Origin: JASJHI01 sp965371355
Lineage (GTDB): Bacteria > Actinomycetota > Acidimicrobiia > Acidimicrobiales > Ilumatobacteraceae
Assembly (NCBI GenBank): GCA_965371355.1
Contig: CBDUYD010000082.1
Coordinates: 1-12,913, forward strand
Length of the DNA: 12,913 bases
Direction of reading: 5' to 3'
The position numbers were made by a program, and so were the translations under genes. The number at the start of each line of letters is the position of its first letter. Positions within the stretch are counted from its first letter, which is position 1. The notes under the pieces are model-generated. The model had not been told where the DNA came from. It was given only the letters and a program-made list of their open reading frames with translations, and ran no database searches. Below are positions 1 to 6,605 of this stretch, piece after piece.

Positions 1-6
1 TACGGT
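1..6 (+). promoter_or_regulatory. Candidate -10 box (TACGGT) for a leaderless MOSC mRNA
   Basis: TACGGT fits the TANNNT -10 pattern of actinobacteria. Exactly six bases separate it from the ATG at 13, so transcription would begin at or within a base of the start codon. No Shine-Dalgarno sequence lies between. Any -35 element would be outside the window, so this rests only on the hexamer and its spacing. Confidence 0.4.
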
Positions 7-12
7 GACGCG

Positions 13-843
13 ATGCGAGTGACGCAGCTCTGGCGCTACCCCGTGAAGTCGATGATCGGCGGGCGCGTCGAGGCGATCGAACTCGACGAACTCGGTGTCG
101 TCGGGGACCGCACCTGGGCGGCGCGCGACCTCGAACGGGGTGGCATCCGGGGCGCCAAGAAGATCGGAGGGCTGATGAGGCTCGCCGCCCGCGACATCGG
201 CGACGGTCGGGTCGAGATCACGCTGCCCGGAGGCGCGACCGTTCTCAGCGGCGACGAAGACCTGAACGAGCGGGTCAGCGAGGCGCTCGACCATTCCGTG
301 CGTCTCGAGGCGTTGCGCCCGGCGACCGATCTCGACCACTACCGCCGGGGTGCGCCCGACAGCGACGACATGCTCACCGAGATGCGGGCGATCTTCGGTC
401 GTACCGACGATGAACCCCTGCCCGCGTTCGGGACCTTCCCGCCCGAGCTCGTCGAGTTCGAGTCGCCACCCGGCACCTACTACGACGCGTTCCCGTTGCT
501 GGTCATCACAGAGTCGGCGCTCCGCTCGCTCGCCGACGCGGTTCCCGACTCGGTCGTCGACGTGCGCCGGTTCCGTCCTTCGATCGTCATCGACACCGCC
601 GAACCCGGGCACCCCGAGTTCGGCTGGGTCGGGCGCTCTGCCCGCATGGGATCGGCCACGATCGAGTTCGGGCTGCCGTGTCCGCGCTGTGTGATGGTGA
701 CCCGCGAGATCGACGATGACACGCCCGCCGACCGTGCCGTGCTGCGCCACATCGTGCGCGATCTCGACCAGAACCTCGGCGTGTACGCGATGGTCACCAC
801 ACCCGGGGCGGTGTCGACAGGGGATCGCGTCGAGTTCGTCTGA
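13..843 (+). CDS. MOSC-domain protein (mARC/YcbX-like molybdenum cofactor sulfurase C-terminal domain)
   Basis: The 276-residue protein opens with the strand pattern typical of the MOSC N-terminal beta-barrel domain (residues about 1-110, beginning VTQLWRYPVKSM and followed by GDRTWAARD). The MOSC domain proper follows (about 130-276). The signature C223-P-R-C226 lies where mARC and YcbX carry their conserved C-x-R-C; the second cysteine, C226, corresponds to the residue that binds molybdenum in mARC. Family members bind Mo cofactor and reduce N-hydroxylated compounds, or act in sulfur transfer. Unlike E. coli YcbX there is no C-terminal ferredoxin domain, so any electron donor must be a separate protein. 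No signal peptide is visible, so it should be cytoplasmic. The ATG at 13 starts right at the conserved domain edge. The substrate cannot be told from sequence. Confidence 0.9.
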   Translation: MRVTQLWRYPVKSMIGGRVEAIELDELGVVGDRTWAARDLERGGIRGAKKIGGLMRLAARDIGDGRVEITLPGGATVLSGDEDLNERVSEALDHSVRLEALRPATDLDHYRRGAPDSDDMLTEMRAIFGRTDDEPLPAFGTFPPELVEFESPPGTYYDAFPLLVITESALRSLADAVPDSVVDVRRFRPSIVIDTAEPGHPEFGWVGRSARMGSATIEFGLPCPRCVMVTREIDDDTPADRAVLRHIVRDLDQNLGVYAMVTTPGAVSTGDRVEFV

Positions 844-845
844 CC

Positions 846-866
846 CGCACCGACCGCTCCGGTGCG
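846..866 (+). terminator. Possible GC-rich terminator hairpin after the MOSC gene
   Basis: A 7-bp stem CGCACCG / CGGTGCG (846-852 with 860-866) encloses a 7-base loop and begins 3 bases past the MOSC stop codon. No T-tract follows, so it would be a U-less hairpin as often proposed for actinobacteria. It may equally be chance in such GC-rich DNA. Confidence 0.3.
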
Positions 867-909
867 AGGGGAGTTGGTCGGGTAGCGCCCGCGGCTGGGA
901 AGATGGGGC

Positions 910-2589
910 ATGGCAGGTCTCAGAAGGCGGAAATCGAGCGAGGCGGCAGACACGGCCGACACGACGGCCGGCACGGTGCGCGGCATGCTCGAGTCCAACG
1001 GACGGATGGCGGTGTTCCGCGGCATTCCGTACGCCGCGCCACCCGTCGCTGACCGCCGGTGGCGTCCACCGGCGAAGCCCGAGGGCTGGAAGGGCGTGCG
1101 CAAGTGCAACAAGTACGGGCCGTACGCCTACCAACGCGGCGACATGGAGCTGTTCATCCGCAACCTCGCCGACGGTCTCGGGCTGAACGCGACGCGCAAG
1201 CGGGCGCTGCTCACCGGCGTCAAGTTGGTGAGGACGAAGCAGAGCGAGAACTGCCTCACATTGAACGTGCGCGCACCGTCGCACGCCGAGAATCTTCCCG
1301 TCATGGTGTGGATCCACGGCGGCGACCACACCGACGGCAGCGGAGCCGAACCGCACTACAACACCGATGCGCTTCCCGAGCGGGGGTGCGTGCTGGTCAC
1401 GTTCAACTACCGGCTCGGCCTGTTCGGGTTCTTCGCCCATCCCGAGCTGTCGGCCGAGTCGCCGGACGGCGTGTCGGGGAACTACGGCCTGCTCGACCAG
1501 ATCGCCGTCCTCGAGTGGGTGCGCGACAACGTCGCCGCATTCGGCGGTGATCCCGGCCGGGTGACGATCTTCGGCGAGAGCGCCGGCGGCGAAGCAGTAC
1601 TCAACCTGCTCACATCGCCGCGGGCCCGCGGGCTGTTCCATCGGGCGATCGCCCAGAGCCCGAGCGACACGGGCCGCTGGCTTCACCTGCGCCGCCAGGC
1701 GCTCGACTTCGGACCCGCCGAAGAGGCGGGCGTGAGGTTCGCGGATCTCGCGGTCGGCAGTGGCGAGGGGCAGGTCGCGCGGATGCGCGAGATGGATCCG
1801 GTCGCGCTCTACGACCTGTACCGGGCGCATCCCGAACTCGGGCGGTACTTCTACCCGGTCGTCGACGACGTCATCCTGCCGACCACGCCGATGTCCGCGT
1901 TCATTGCGCACCAACAGGCGAGCGTGCCGCTGATCATCGGGTACAACAGCGACGAGGGCAGTCTGTTCACCGACGTACTCAATCCCGCCGGCGGCGAGTT
2001 CCTAGCACCACCGCCCGACGGCAGCGAGCGGGTCAGCGCACCCGAGGCGCGTGCGATCTTCGAGCGTTCGTACCCGACACCCGGTCACGTCGACCGGCTG
2101 ATGGCGGCGTATCCCGGGCTGGCGTCGCTCGATCCCGATGCCGTCGAGGCGCACATCGGCGACCACATGTTCGGCGTACACGTCGATTGCGCGAGCCGGC
2201 AGCACGCTGCCGCCGATGCACCGGTCTACCGCTACTACTACAAGGCGGTTCCGCCCTCGCCGAAGCAGACCGCCGGAGCGTTCCATGCAGCTGAGCTGTT
2301 CAACGTCTTCGACTCCAGCTTCCCGATGGTGCCCGTCGCCGACGACGCGCACCTCCTGACGCGCGAGATGGGCGATCGGTGGTTCGCGTTCGCGGCGACC
2401 GGCGAACCCGAGTCGCCCGGGCGTGAACACTGGCCGACCTACGACCCCGGCGAGCCGAGGCAGATGGTGTTCGACCGTCCCGCGTCGCGCGTCGAGGTCG
2501 TCCCTCCCCAGCCGGGCCTCGACGTGATGCGCGAGCGCATCGAGTGGCTCACCGACTCGCTGCGCCGCCGCGACCAACACCGCGATTGA
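910..2589 (+). CDS. Type-B carboxylesterase (alpha/beta hydrolase)
   Basis: The 559-residue protein is a full-length carboxylesterase/para-nitrobenzyl-esterase family member hydrolysing carboxylic esters. Visible motifs are the N-terminal FRGIPYAAPP (about 37-46), the oxyanion-hole H136-G-G, the nucleophile elbow G222-E-S224-A-G-G, the acid E349 within NSDEG, and the base H459 within GAFHAAELF. The triad is therefore S224-E349-H459. There is no signal peptide: the N terminus is basic and polar, so the enzyme is probably cytoplasmic. The stretch between the YGPYAYQ region (about 75) and SENCLTLNV (about 113) looks longer than usual and may alter the gorge entrance. It stands alone between two short gaps but precedes a lipid-synthesis operon on the same strand, so a role in acyl-ester turnover is possible. 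The natural substrate is unknown. Confidence 0.92.
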   Translation: MAGLRRRKSSEAADTADTTAGTVRGMLESNGRMAVFRGIPYAAPPVADRRWRPPAKPEGWKGVRKCNKYGPYAYQRGDMELFIRNLADGLGLNATRKRALLTGVKLVRTKQSENCLTLNVRAPSHAENLPVMVWIHGGDHTDGSGAEPHYNTDALPERGCVLVTFNYRLGLFGFFAHPELSAESPDGVSGNYGLLDQIAVLEWVRDNVAAFGGDPGRVTIFGESAGGEAVLNLLTSPRARGLFHRAIAQSPSDTGRWLHLRRQALDFGPAEEAGVRFADLAVGSGEGQVARMREMDPVALYDLYRAHPELGRYFYPVVDDVILPTTPMSAFIAHQQASVPLIIGYNSDEGSLFTDVLNPAGGEFLAPPPDGSERVSAPEARAIFERSYPTPGHVDRLMAAYPGLASLDPDAVEAHIGDHMFGVHVDCASRQHAAADAPVYRYYYKAVPPSPKQTAGAFHAAELFNVFDSSFPMVPVADDAHLLTREMGDRWFAFAATGEPESPGREHWPTYDPGEPRQMVFDRPASRVEVVPPQPGLDVMRERIEWLTDSLRRRDQHRD

Positions 2590-2641
2590 CACGGTGACCC
2601 GCTCTGCCGCCAGCGCTGTGGCTACTCGGCGCGCATCCCTC

Positions 2642-2647
2642 TAACCT
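2642..2647 (+). promoter_or_regulatory. Candidate -10 box (TAACCT) for a leaderless HAD-PlsC mRNA
   Basis: TAACCT matches TANNNT and is followed by exactly six bases before the ATG at 2654, placing the transcription start on the A of the start codon. The region between carries no Shine-Dalgarno sequence. No good -35 hexamer lies 16-18 bases upstream; a TTGACA at 2586-2591 is far too distant. This suggests the lipid operon has its own promoter separate from the esterase. Confidence 0.5.
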
Positions 2648-2653
2648 CATCGC

Positions 2654-4099
2654 ATGTCCCGCTCCAAGCCACGCTCGACGGCTGCCATCTTCGATCTCGA
2701 TCGGACGTTGATCACCACGTCGTCGGCCGGGGTCTTCCGATCGCATCTCGCCGACGCGGGGCTCGGCGGCTCGAAGCTCGACTCGCTGCCGCTCGCAGAC
2801 GCGTTCAGCCGGTACTACGAGCAATTCGGCGAGAGCTGGCTGATGATGCAACCGGCGCGGCTGGCCAGCCGCATCGCCGAGGGGTGGGACGTCGAGGCGG
2901 TCGAGTCGGCGATGGACGACGCGGCCGTCGACCTGGCTGACCTGGTGCTCCCGTTCGCTTCGCGTGAGATCGAGATGCACCGCGATGCGGGGCGGCTGCT
3001 CGTGCTCGCCACCACATCGCCCATGCCATTCGTCGAGCCCTTCGCCCGGCGACTTGGCTTCGACGGTGTCGTGGCGACGGGATGGGAACGCGACGGTGAC
3101 ACGTTCACCGGCAGGATGGACGGCGGTTTCATCTGGGGTCGCGCGAAGGCGGACGCCGTCGCCGCCTGGGCCGACGAGAACAACGTCGACCTCTCCAAGA
3201 GCTGGGCATACAGCGACAGCTACTTCGACTCGCCGCTCCTCGCGAACGTCGGTACGGCGGTCGCCGTGAACCCCGATCTGAGACTCCGCGCCACCGCCGC
3301 GCTGCGCGGCTGGAAGGTCCGCCATTTCGACAAGGCCGACGGGGTGTGGAAGATCGGAGGCCGCGAGATCCAGGACTGGACGAGGCCGCTGATGCGCCCC
3401 GAACTGATCGCGCCGAACGTACGGTTCGAGTTCGAGGGCCTCGACAACATCCCCGCCGAGGGCTCCGCGATCGTGGTCTTCAACCACCGGTCGTACTACG
3501 ACGCGAGCACGATCGGCATGCTGATCACCAAGGCCGGGCGCAACGTACGGGGACTCGGCAAGAAAGAGGTCTTCGACGTGCCGCTGATCGGCCGTGTGCT
3601 TCAGGGCTCGGGCGGAATCCGGGTCGACCGCGGCACCGGCTCCGATGAGCCGCTCGAGGCGGCGATCGAGGCGTTGCGGGGCGGTGAGCTGCTGATGCTC
3701 GCCCCCGAGGGCACGATCCCGCGCGGTCCCGCGTTCTTCGATCCCGAACTGAAGGGCCGGTGGGGCGCCGCACGCCTCGCTGCGGCGACCCATGCACCCG
3801 TGATTCCGGTGGGGCTGTGGGGCACCGAGCACGTATGGCCGCGCAACTCGCGCACGCCCAAGTTCTCGCTGACCGACCGCCCGCTGGTCACCGCGAAGGT
3901 CGGACCTCCGGTGGCACTGAAGTACGCCAGCCCCGATGCCGACACGAAGCGGATCATGAAGGCGATCAGCGCCCAGCTCCCGCCCGAGGCGCGCGAGAAG
4001 CGCACGCCGACGCCCGAAGAGCTCGCCCGCACCTATCCGGCGGGTTACGCGGGCGACCCCGAGTCCGAGGCCGAGCGTCGGCCCGGCACCGATACCTGA
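2654..4099 (+). CDS. plsC: Bifunctional HAD-IB phosphatase / 1-acyl-sn-glycerol-3-phosphate acyltransferase (PlsC)
   Basis: The 481-residue protein fuses two domains. Residues about 10-235 are a HAD subfamily IB hydrolase: nucleophile motif D14-L-D16-R-T, motif II around ATTSP, and the acidic motif in SDSYFDSP. Residues about 250-440 are a PlsC/LPLAT acyltransferase with N277-H278-RSYY-D283 (the catalytic H-x4-D), GGIRVDRG, and the A350-P-E-G-T354 substrate-binding block. PlsC moves an acyl chain onto lysophosphatidic acid to give phosphatidic acid, at the inner face of the membrane. The same fusion occurs in mycobacteria (Rv2483c, recalled from memory), where the HAD part is annotated as phosphoserine-phosphatase-like with an unproven substrate. 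The tail after about 440 is charged and probably disordered. The WS/DGAT gene follows after 41 bases. Both active-site sets are intact, so both activities are plausible. Confidence 0.92.
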   Translation: MSRSKPRSTAAIFDLDRTLITTSSAGVFRSHLADAGLGGSKLDSLPLADAFSRYYEQFGESWLMMQPARLASRIAEGWDVEAVESAMDDAAVDLADLVLPFASREIEMHRDAGRLLVLATTSPMPFVEPFARRLGFDGVVATGWERDGDTFTGRMDGGFIWGRAKADAVAAWADENNVDLSKSWAYSDSYFDSPLLANVGTAVAVNPDLRLRATAALRGWKVRHFDKADGVWKIGGREIQDWTRPLMRPELIAPNVRFEFEGLDNIPAEGSAIVVFNHRSYYDASTIGMLITKAGRNVRGLGKKEVFDVPLIGRVLQGSGGIRVDRGTGSDEPLEAAIEALRGGELLMLAPEGTIPRGPAFFDPELKGRWGAARLAAATHAPVIPVGLWGTEHVWPRNSRTPKFSLTDRPLVTAKVGPPVALKYASPDADTKRIMKAISAQLPPEAREKRTPTPEELARTYPAGYAGDPESEAERRPGTDT

Positions 4100-4100
4100 G

Positions 4101-4115
4101 ACGCGTGTGACGCGT
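4101..4115. repeat. Paired ACGCGT palindromes with flanking ACCTGA direct repeats in the plsC-WS/DGAT gap
   Basis: Two ACGCGT hexamers (4101-4106 and 4110-4115), each self-complementary, are three bases apart and could form a 6-bp, 3-base-loop hairpin one base after the plsC stop. ACCTGA occurs three times around them, at 4094-4099 (ending in the stop codon), 4116-4121 and 4126-4131. This could be an operator, an RNA processing or attenuation hairpin, or chance. It is the only repetitive structure in the operon. Confidence 0.4.
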
Positions 4116-4130
4116 ACCTGAAAGAACCTG

Positions 4131-4136
4131 AGAGGA
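4131..4136 (+). promoter_or_regulatory. Ribosome binding site (AGAGGA) of the WS/DGAT gene
   Basis: AGAGGA lies four bases before the ATG at 4141, so this internal operon gene has a real Shine-Dalgarno sequence. The operon's first gene (2654) and the tetR gene (6606) have none. This supports 4141 as the start. Confidence 0.6.
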
Positions 4137-4140
4137 CACG

Positions 4141-5592
4141 ATGGCACAGCGCGAGAGAGAGATGCGGTTCAACGACCGCATGTCCGACCACGAGGCGTTG
4201 ATGTGGAACGTCGAGAAGGACCCCTGGCTCAACCCGAGCGGCGGTGCGCTGGCGATCCTCGACGGCCCGATCGACGCCGAGCACTTCCGGCGCACGATGC
4301 GCGCCGCGCTCGTCAAGATGTCACGCCTCTACGAGCGCGTCGTGCCCGGTCTCGCCGGGCTGACCCCTCCCGCCTGGGTTCCCGATCCCGAGTTCGACTT
4401 CGACTTCCACGCACGCCACCTGAGCCTGCCGGCGCCGGGCACCGAGCGACAGTTGTTCGACCTCGCGACGCAGCTCTACCAGGAGCCGTTCGACCGCACG
4501 CGCCCGCTTTGGCGGTTCGTGGTGATCGACGGCCTCGAGGGAGGTCGCAGCGCGATCTGGTCGATGATGCACCACTCGATCAGCGACGGCATCGGTCAGC
4601 TGCGGATGGCCGAGATGTACCAGCAGGTGAGCCGCGACGAGCCGGCACCCGACGAGGTCGACCTCGAGGGCATCATCGCCGCGGCGGTCGACGAGCATGT
4701 CGCGAAGGAGCAGGGGGGCGATCTCACACGGGGCATCCCGAGTTCGGCGGCGAAGTCGCTGTCGCATCTGATTCGGCGTCAGGCGGGACTCGTCCGCCGC
4801 GCAGCCGGCGAGGTGGCGATCTGGCCCGCAGATCCGATGCGGGCCAAGGACTCGCTCGAGCAGGTCGTGGCGGCCGCCGGTTCGACGGTCGGCGATCTGA
4901 CCGGTGGCGGCAACGAGGTCGAGGGAGGATCGCCGCTCTGGAAGCAGCGATCGCGTCACCGCCACCTCGAGAGCGTCATCGTCCCACTCGACGAACTGAA
5001 GGCCGCCTCGAAGCGGTACCGCGCCTCGATCAACGACCTGTTCCTCGCCGGCATGGTCGAGGGAGCGGTTCGCTACCACGCCGATCGCGACGTCGAGGTC
5101 GACGCGTTCAACACGAGCTTCGTCGTGAGCACACGCACCGACAGTGCGATCGGCGGTAACTCGTTCACGCCGGTGCTGATACAGGTTCCGGGGACGAAGA
5201 TGAAGTTGAAGCGCCGTATCAACCAGGTCAGCAAGGTTCTCACCGAGAAGCGCGAGGGGATGGCGGTGGGGTCGGGGATGAGCGCGCTGTCCGGCGTCGC
5301 GAGGTACCTGCCTACGTCGCTGATCACGAGCGTGGCCCGATCGGCGGCAGGCAAGATCGACTTCGCCACCTCCAATCTGCGCGGCGCCAGCTTCCCGCTC
5401 TACGTGTCGGGTGCCGAGGTCGAGAGCATCGTCGCGATGGGTCCCGTCGCGGGAACGGGATGCAACGCGACGGGGATGTCGTACCGCAACGAGTTCGGCA
5501 TCGGCCTGTTCATCGATCCGGTCGCGATCGACGAGCCGGGCGACTTCCGCGACGCGATCGACGGCGCGTTCGCCGACATCATCGCCGATTGA
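4141..5592 (+). CDS. WS/DGAT-family wax ester synthase / diacylglycerol acyltransferase
   Basis: The 483-residue protein has the usual length of bacterial wax ester synthase/acyl-CoA:diacylglycerol acyltransferases. It begins with the family-like MSDHEALMWNVE segment (about 14-25) and carries the catalytic H144-H-S-I-S-D149-G150 (HHxxxDG). H145 is the expected general base for acyl transfer from acyl-CoA to diacylglycerol or a fatty alcohol. The C-terminal half contains the TSNLRG block (410-415), a variant of the conserved NVPG region, and ends in the typical DPVAIDEPGDFRDAI segment. These enzymes associate with the inner membrane and make storage triacylglycerol or wax esters. Its position after the phosphatidic-acid synthase fits the same pathway. 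The region 150-270 is charged and somewhat divergent, so acyl-acceptor choice cannot be predicted. The last bases overlap the SGNH start. Confidence 0.9.
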   Translation: MAQREREMRFNDRMSDHEALMWNVEKDPWLNPSGGALAILDGPIDAEHFRRTMRAALVKMSRLYERVVPGLAGLTPPAWVPDPEFDFDFHARHLSLPAPGTERQLFDLATQLYQEPFDRTRPLWRFVVIDGLEGGRSAIWSMMHHSISDGIGQLRMAEMYQQVSRDEPAPDEVDLEGIIAAAVDEHVAKEQGGDLTRGIPSSAAKSLSHLIRRQAGLVRRAAGEVAIWPADPMRAKDSLEQVVAAAGSTVGDLTGGGNEVEGGSPLWKQRSRHRHLESVIVPLDELKAASKRYRASINDLFLAGMVEGAVRYHADRDVEVDAFNTSFVVSTRTDSAIGGNSFTPVLIQVPGTKMKLKRRINQVSKVLTEKREGMAVGSGMSALSGVARYLPTSLITSVARSAAGKIDFATSNLRGASFPLYVSGAEVESIVAMGPVAGTGCNATGMSYRNEFGIGLFIDPVAIDEPGDFRDAIDGAFADIIAD

Positions 5593-6578
5593 CGAACCGT
5601 CTCGCGCTCGCCGCGGTCGCGATCGTCGTGCTGGTCGCCTGCACCGACGAGCGCACCGACCCCGTCGACCCGGAGCGGATCGTCACGCTCGGCGATTCCT
5701 ACAGCTCGGGCCTCGGGCTCCACCGCGACGGTTCCGACTACGACGACCACGGGCCGCCCGAGCACTCGTTCGACCCCGACACCCGTCTCGGCGCGAGCAC
5801 CTGTCACCGCGAGATCGACACGACGCCGGGTCCCCGGATCGCGGTAGAGCGCGGGCTCGAGTCGGTCTTCGTCGCCTGCGCGGGTGCCTCGATCGCCGAC
5901 ATGTCGAACCAGGTGGAGGCCGCCGCGATTCCGGGCGATGGAGCCGGGACGATTGCCGTGCTCACCGTCGGCGGGAACGACGCCCGCACCGAGGACGGCG
6001 GCGGCTGGCCGACCACCCTGATCGAATGCATCACGTCGTTCGGGTGCGACGATGGCTCGGGTGGTATCGCCAACGCGGATGAGATCGAGGCGCGGCTGAC
6101 CATCTTCCTCGCCGAACTGTTGGGGGAGTATCCGCGCCTGGCGGTACGCGTGTCCGGGTATCCGGCGCTGATGCAACCGGATCGTTGGGGGTGCCTCGGC
6201 GTCACCGGCGTCGGCAGGGGGGAGGCGAACTGGATCGACGACCAGGTCGAGGTGCTCGACGCAGCCATCGAGCGAGCGGTCGTGACCGTCGTGGGCGACG
6301 GGACGGCGGGGCTCGACCTCGAGTACGTGCCGGTCGGTCCCGAGTTCGAGAACCACGGCGCCTGCCGGACGTTCCAGCGCGACCGGTTCGTCAACGATGC
6401 GCTGAAGGGTGAGCGCTACTGGCGCGAGATGACCGCCGAGGGCGAGGTGGTCGACCACTACGACGACGGGCTGCTGACGATCAGCGCCTCGTCGTTCCAC
6501 CCCAGCCCGGCGGGCTACGACGCGTATTTCCGTGCGCTCGACGTGTCGCTTGGCACATCTCCCGAACCGAGTGAGTGA
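5589..6578 (+). CDS. SGNH/GDSL-hydrolase lipoprotein
   Basis: I place the start at the TTG at 5589, which overlaps the WS/DGAT stop as TTGA. It gives a clean lipoprotein signal: basic MTNR, a hydrophobic stretch, then lipobox L15-V-A-C18. Starting further upstream would read only the arginine-rich shadow frame of WS/DGAT. The mature domain has block I G35-D-S37-Y-S-S-G, a block II-like CAGAS, block III V127-G-G-N130-D, and block V S301-S-F-H304-P. Ser37 and His304 are the catalytic pair. The usual Asp three residues before His is Ser301, as in SGNH esterases that use a backbone carbonyl instead. Six cysteines after C18 could form three disulfides, typical of secreted actinobacterial members. 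It should be a surface-anchored esterase or lipase; the substrate is unknown. Translational coupling ties it to neutral-lipid synthesis. Confidence 0.87.
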   Translation: MTNRLALAAVAIVVLVACTDERTDPVDPERIVTLGDSYSSGLGLHRDGSDYDDHGPPEHSFDPDTRLGASTCHREIDTTPGPRIAVERGLESVFVACAGASIADMSNQVEAAAIPGDGAGTIAVLTVGGNDARTEDGGGWPTTLIECITSFGCDDGSGGIANADEIEARLTIFLAELLGEYPRLAVRVSGYPALMQPDRWGCLGVTGVGRGEANWIDDQVEVLDAAIERAVVTVVGDGTAGLDLEYVPVGPEFENHGACRTFQRDRFVNDALKGERYWREMTAEGEVVDHYDDGLLTISASSFHPSPAGYDAYFRALDVSLGTSPEPSE

Positions 6579-6589
6579 GCGCTCACTCA
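6572..6589. promoter_or_regulatory. Perfect 18-bp palindrome, probable TetR operator
   Basis: TGAGTGAGCGCTCACTCA is a perfect inverted repeat with 9-bp half sites and no spacer. It overlaps the SGNH stop codon (6576-6578) and ends 16 bases before the TetR start, immediately upstream of the candidate -10 box. Its GAGTGAG half sites resemble operators of many TetR-family repressors. The adjacent downstream gene encodes a TetR protein, so autoregulation of the tetR-ABC unit is the simplest reading. Confidence 0.75.
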
Positions 6590-6591
6590 GT

Positions 6592-6597
6592 TATGGT
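6592..6597 (+). promoter_or_regulatory. Candidate -10 box (TATGGT) of the tetR-ABC operon
   Basis: TATGGT fits TANNNT and lies eight bases before the GTG at 6606. No Shine-Dalgarno sequence is present, so the mRNA is probably leaderless. The palindrome at 6572-6589 covers the -35 to spacer region, where a bound repressor would block polymerase. Confidence 0.5.
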
Positions 6598-6605
6598 CGG
6601 CACCC

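Noticed and set aside
2586..2591. Consensus-looking TTGACA -35 hexamer at the esterase stop codon.
   Set aside because: The nearest credible -10 box (2642) is 50 bases away and nothing suitable lies at 16-19 bases, so it is probably coincidental.
2549..4147. A 532-codon minus-strand open frame opposite plsC.
   Set aside because: Same shadow-frame composition; the plus strand encodes intact HAD and PlsC motifs over the same span.
5460..5588. ATG-initiated upstream extension of the SGNH gene.
   Set aside because: The added 43 residues are arginine-rich shadow of WS/DGAT and would hide the lipoprotein signal that begins at 5589.
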